A DNA stretch of 6,819 bases from Chloroflexota bacterium. Lineage in GTDB: Bacteria > Chloroflexota > Dehalococcoidia > UBA1151 > TMED-70. The notes under the pieces were generated by a model. It was not told the DNA's origin, searched no databases, and saw nothing but the letters and a program-made list of their open reading frames with translations. The stretch is taken from the NCBI GenBank assembly GCA_002719425.1, contig PBHA01000004.1, positions 62,764 to 69,582 on the forward strand. The letters run 5' to 3'. A program made the translations under genes and the position numbers. This document shows, one piece after another, positions 6,363 through 6,819 of this stretch. Position 1 is the stretch's first letter, and every line of letters starts with the position of its first letter.

Positions 6363-6819
6363 AGTTTTTTATAATCTCCTTTCCTTTTAGTGGCCAATCA
6401 CATGTAGTTCCCGTGCTGTTTGATTTGTAGGACTTAATTAAGTCATCTGGACCACTAACTCCCCAATTTCTTACTAAAATACCATTGTTTGCAGCTTTTT
6501 CCACAGATTTTTGATCAGAGAATTTTGCTCTTGGACAAATAATATCTATTTTTTGATCTAAACATATCTCTAGGTCAATATCAGTAATTTTTTCTAAGAG
6601 CCAAGCAGTTCTCTCTTCACTATTAGATTTTCTAAATCTTATCAATTGCTCGATAAAGAAACTACTAATAGTTATTCCTCCAGGGGCGTAAATTCCTTTT
6701 TTTGATCCTAACCAGCCATTATTTTCAAGTGATCTTAAAACAATTTCTGAAAGATCTTGATCTCTGGATTTTAGTTCTAAATGTAAATTAGAAATATTCT
6801 TATACTTTTTAAGTAATTC
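6349..6819 (-). CDS. Glycerophosphodiester phosphodiesterase-like protein, C-terminal part (5' end cut by window edge)
   Basis: Visible are 156 codons, open from the right edge to the TAA at 6351-6349; the TTG at 6645 is an internal Leu. The fragment matches the C-terminal half of the GDPD TIM barrel: LHLELKS, encoded at 6786-6766, carries the conserved Glu-x-Lys strand; ITISSFFIEQLIRFRK at about 6672-6625 corresponds to the typical SSF motif and following helix; NNGILVRNWGVSGPDDL corresponds to the strand with its conserved Trp; and GTTCDWP corresponds to the final (T)DxP motif. The family splits glycerophosphodiesters into sn-glycerol-3-phosphate and an alcohol, but distant members act on other phosphodiesters or lipids. 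The N-terminal HRG catalytic motif and any signal peptide lie outside the window, so activity and location cannot be judged. The gene heads the visible minus-strand unit and overlaps the dehydratase gene by 14 bases, implying joint expression. Confidence 0.8.
   Translation of the reverse strand, partial: ELLKKYKNISNLHLELKSRDQDLSEIVLRSLENNGWLGSKKGIYAPGGITISSFFIEQLIRFRKSNSEERTAWLLEKITDIDLEICLDQKIDIICPRAKFSDQKSVEKAANNGILVRNWGVSGPDDLIKSYKSNSTGTTCDWPLKGKEIIKNYEDN
6376..6380 (-). promoter_or_regulatory. Shine-Dalgarno site of the dehydratase gene, with long spacing
   Basis: AGGAG on the minus strand lies 13 bases before the ATG at 6362, longer than the 6-7 bases seen at the other starts here. It is inside the coding region of the upstream phosphodiesterase gene. 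An in-frame TAA between site and ATG excludes an earlier start, so either the long spacing works or translation relies on coupling to the upstream gene. Confidence 0.55.

Noticed and set aside
6643..6645. TTG as the start of a 98-aa minus-strand protein
   Set aside because: The same frame continues to the right edge with sequence that matches the phosphodiesterase family, including an Glu-x-Lys strand and an SSF motif, so the TTG is internal.
1..6819. CRISPR arrays, tRNA or rRNA genes, insertion sequences, phage genes
   Set aside because: No direct-repeat arrays, cloverleaf or rRNA sequence, transposase motifs or terminal inverted repeats were found; nearly every base is explained by the seven metabolic and transport genes.

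Overview
The window is a densely packed, AT-rich stretch (roughly one third G+C by eye) with seven protein genes and no gap longer than 74 bases. The close match of the first two genes to the proteobacterial AapJQMP amino-acid transporter, the low G+C and the tight packing suggest a streamlined alphaproteobacterium, possibly a marine SAR11- or AEGEAN-169-like lineage. That placement is inference only; no marker gene is present.

Layout. The plus strand carries, from the left edge, the end of an amino-acid ABC permease (aapM-like, cut by the edge), its ATPase (aapP-like), a 74-base AT-rich gap, a long-form ketopantoate-reductase-like dehydrogenase, and, 4 bases later, a glycoside hydrolase family 32 (GH32) protein. 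The minus strand carries, reading from the right edge, the C-terminal part of a glycerophosphodiester phosphodiesterase-like protein (cut by the edge), an L-rhamnonate-dehydratase-like enolase-superfamily enzyme overlapping it by 14 bases, and a small transaldolase/fructose-6-phosphate-aldolase-family protein 9 bases further on. The two units converge with zero bases between their stop codons, which together form the palindrome TAATTA.

How the genes may work together. The minus-strand unit looks like a sugar-acid catabolic operon: a phosphodiesterase that could free a polar head group or sugar, a dehydratase that turns an acid sugar into a 2-keto-3-deoxy acid, and a class I aldolase-fold protein. 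The last keeps the Schiff-base lysine but has lost the phosphate-binding Arg and Ser of its relatives, so it may act on a non-phosphorylated substrate such as the dehydratase product. The facing plus-strand pair joins an NAD(P)-dependent 2-keto/2-hydroxy acid oxidoreductase to a cytoplasmic GH32 protein whose acid/base glutamate is replaced by alanine. No sugar transporter is visible. A shared pathway for a fructosyl- or deoxysugar-containing compound is a hypothesis, not something the sequence proves.

No tRNA, rRNA, CRISPR array, insertion sequence, attachment site or convincing promoter or terminator was seen.
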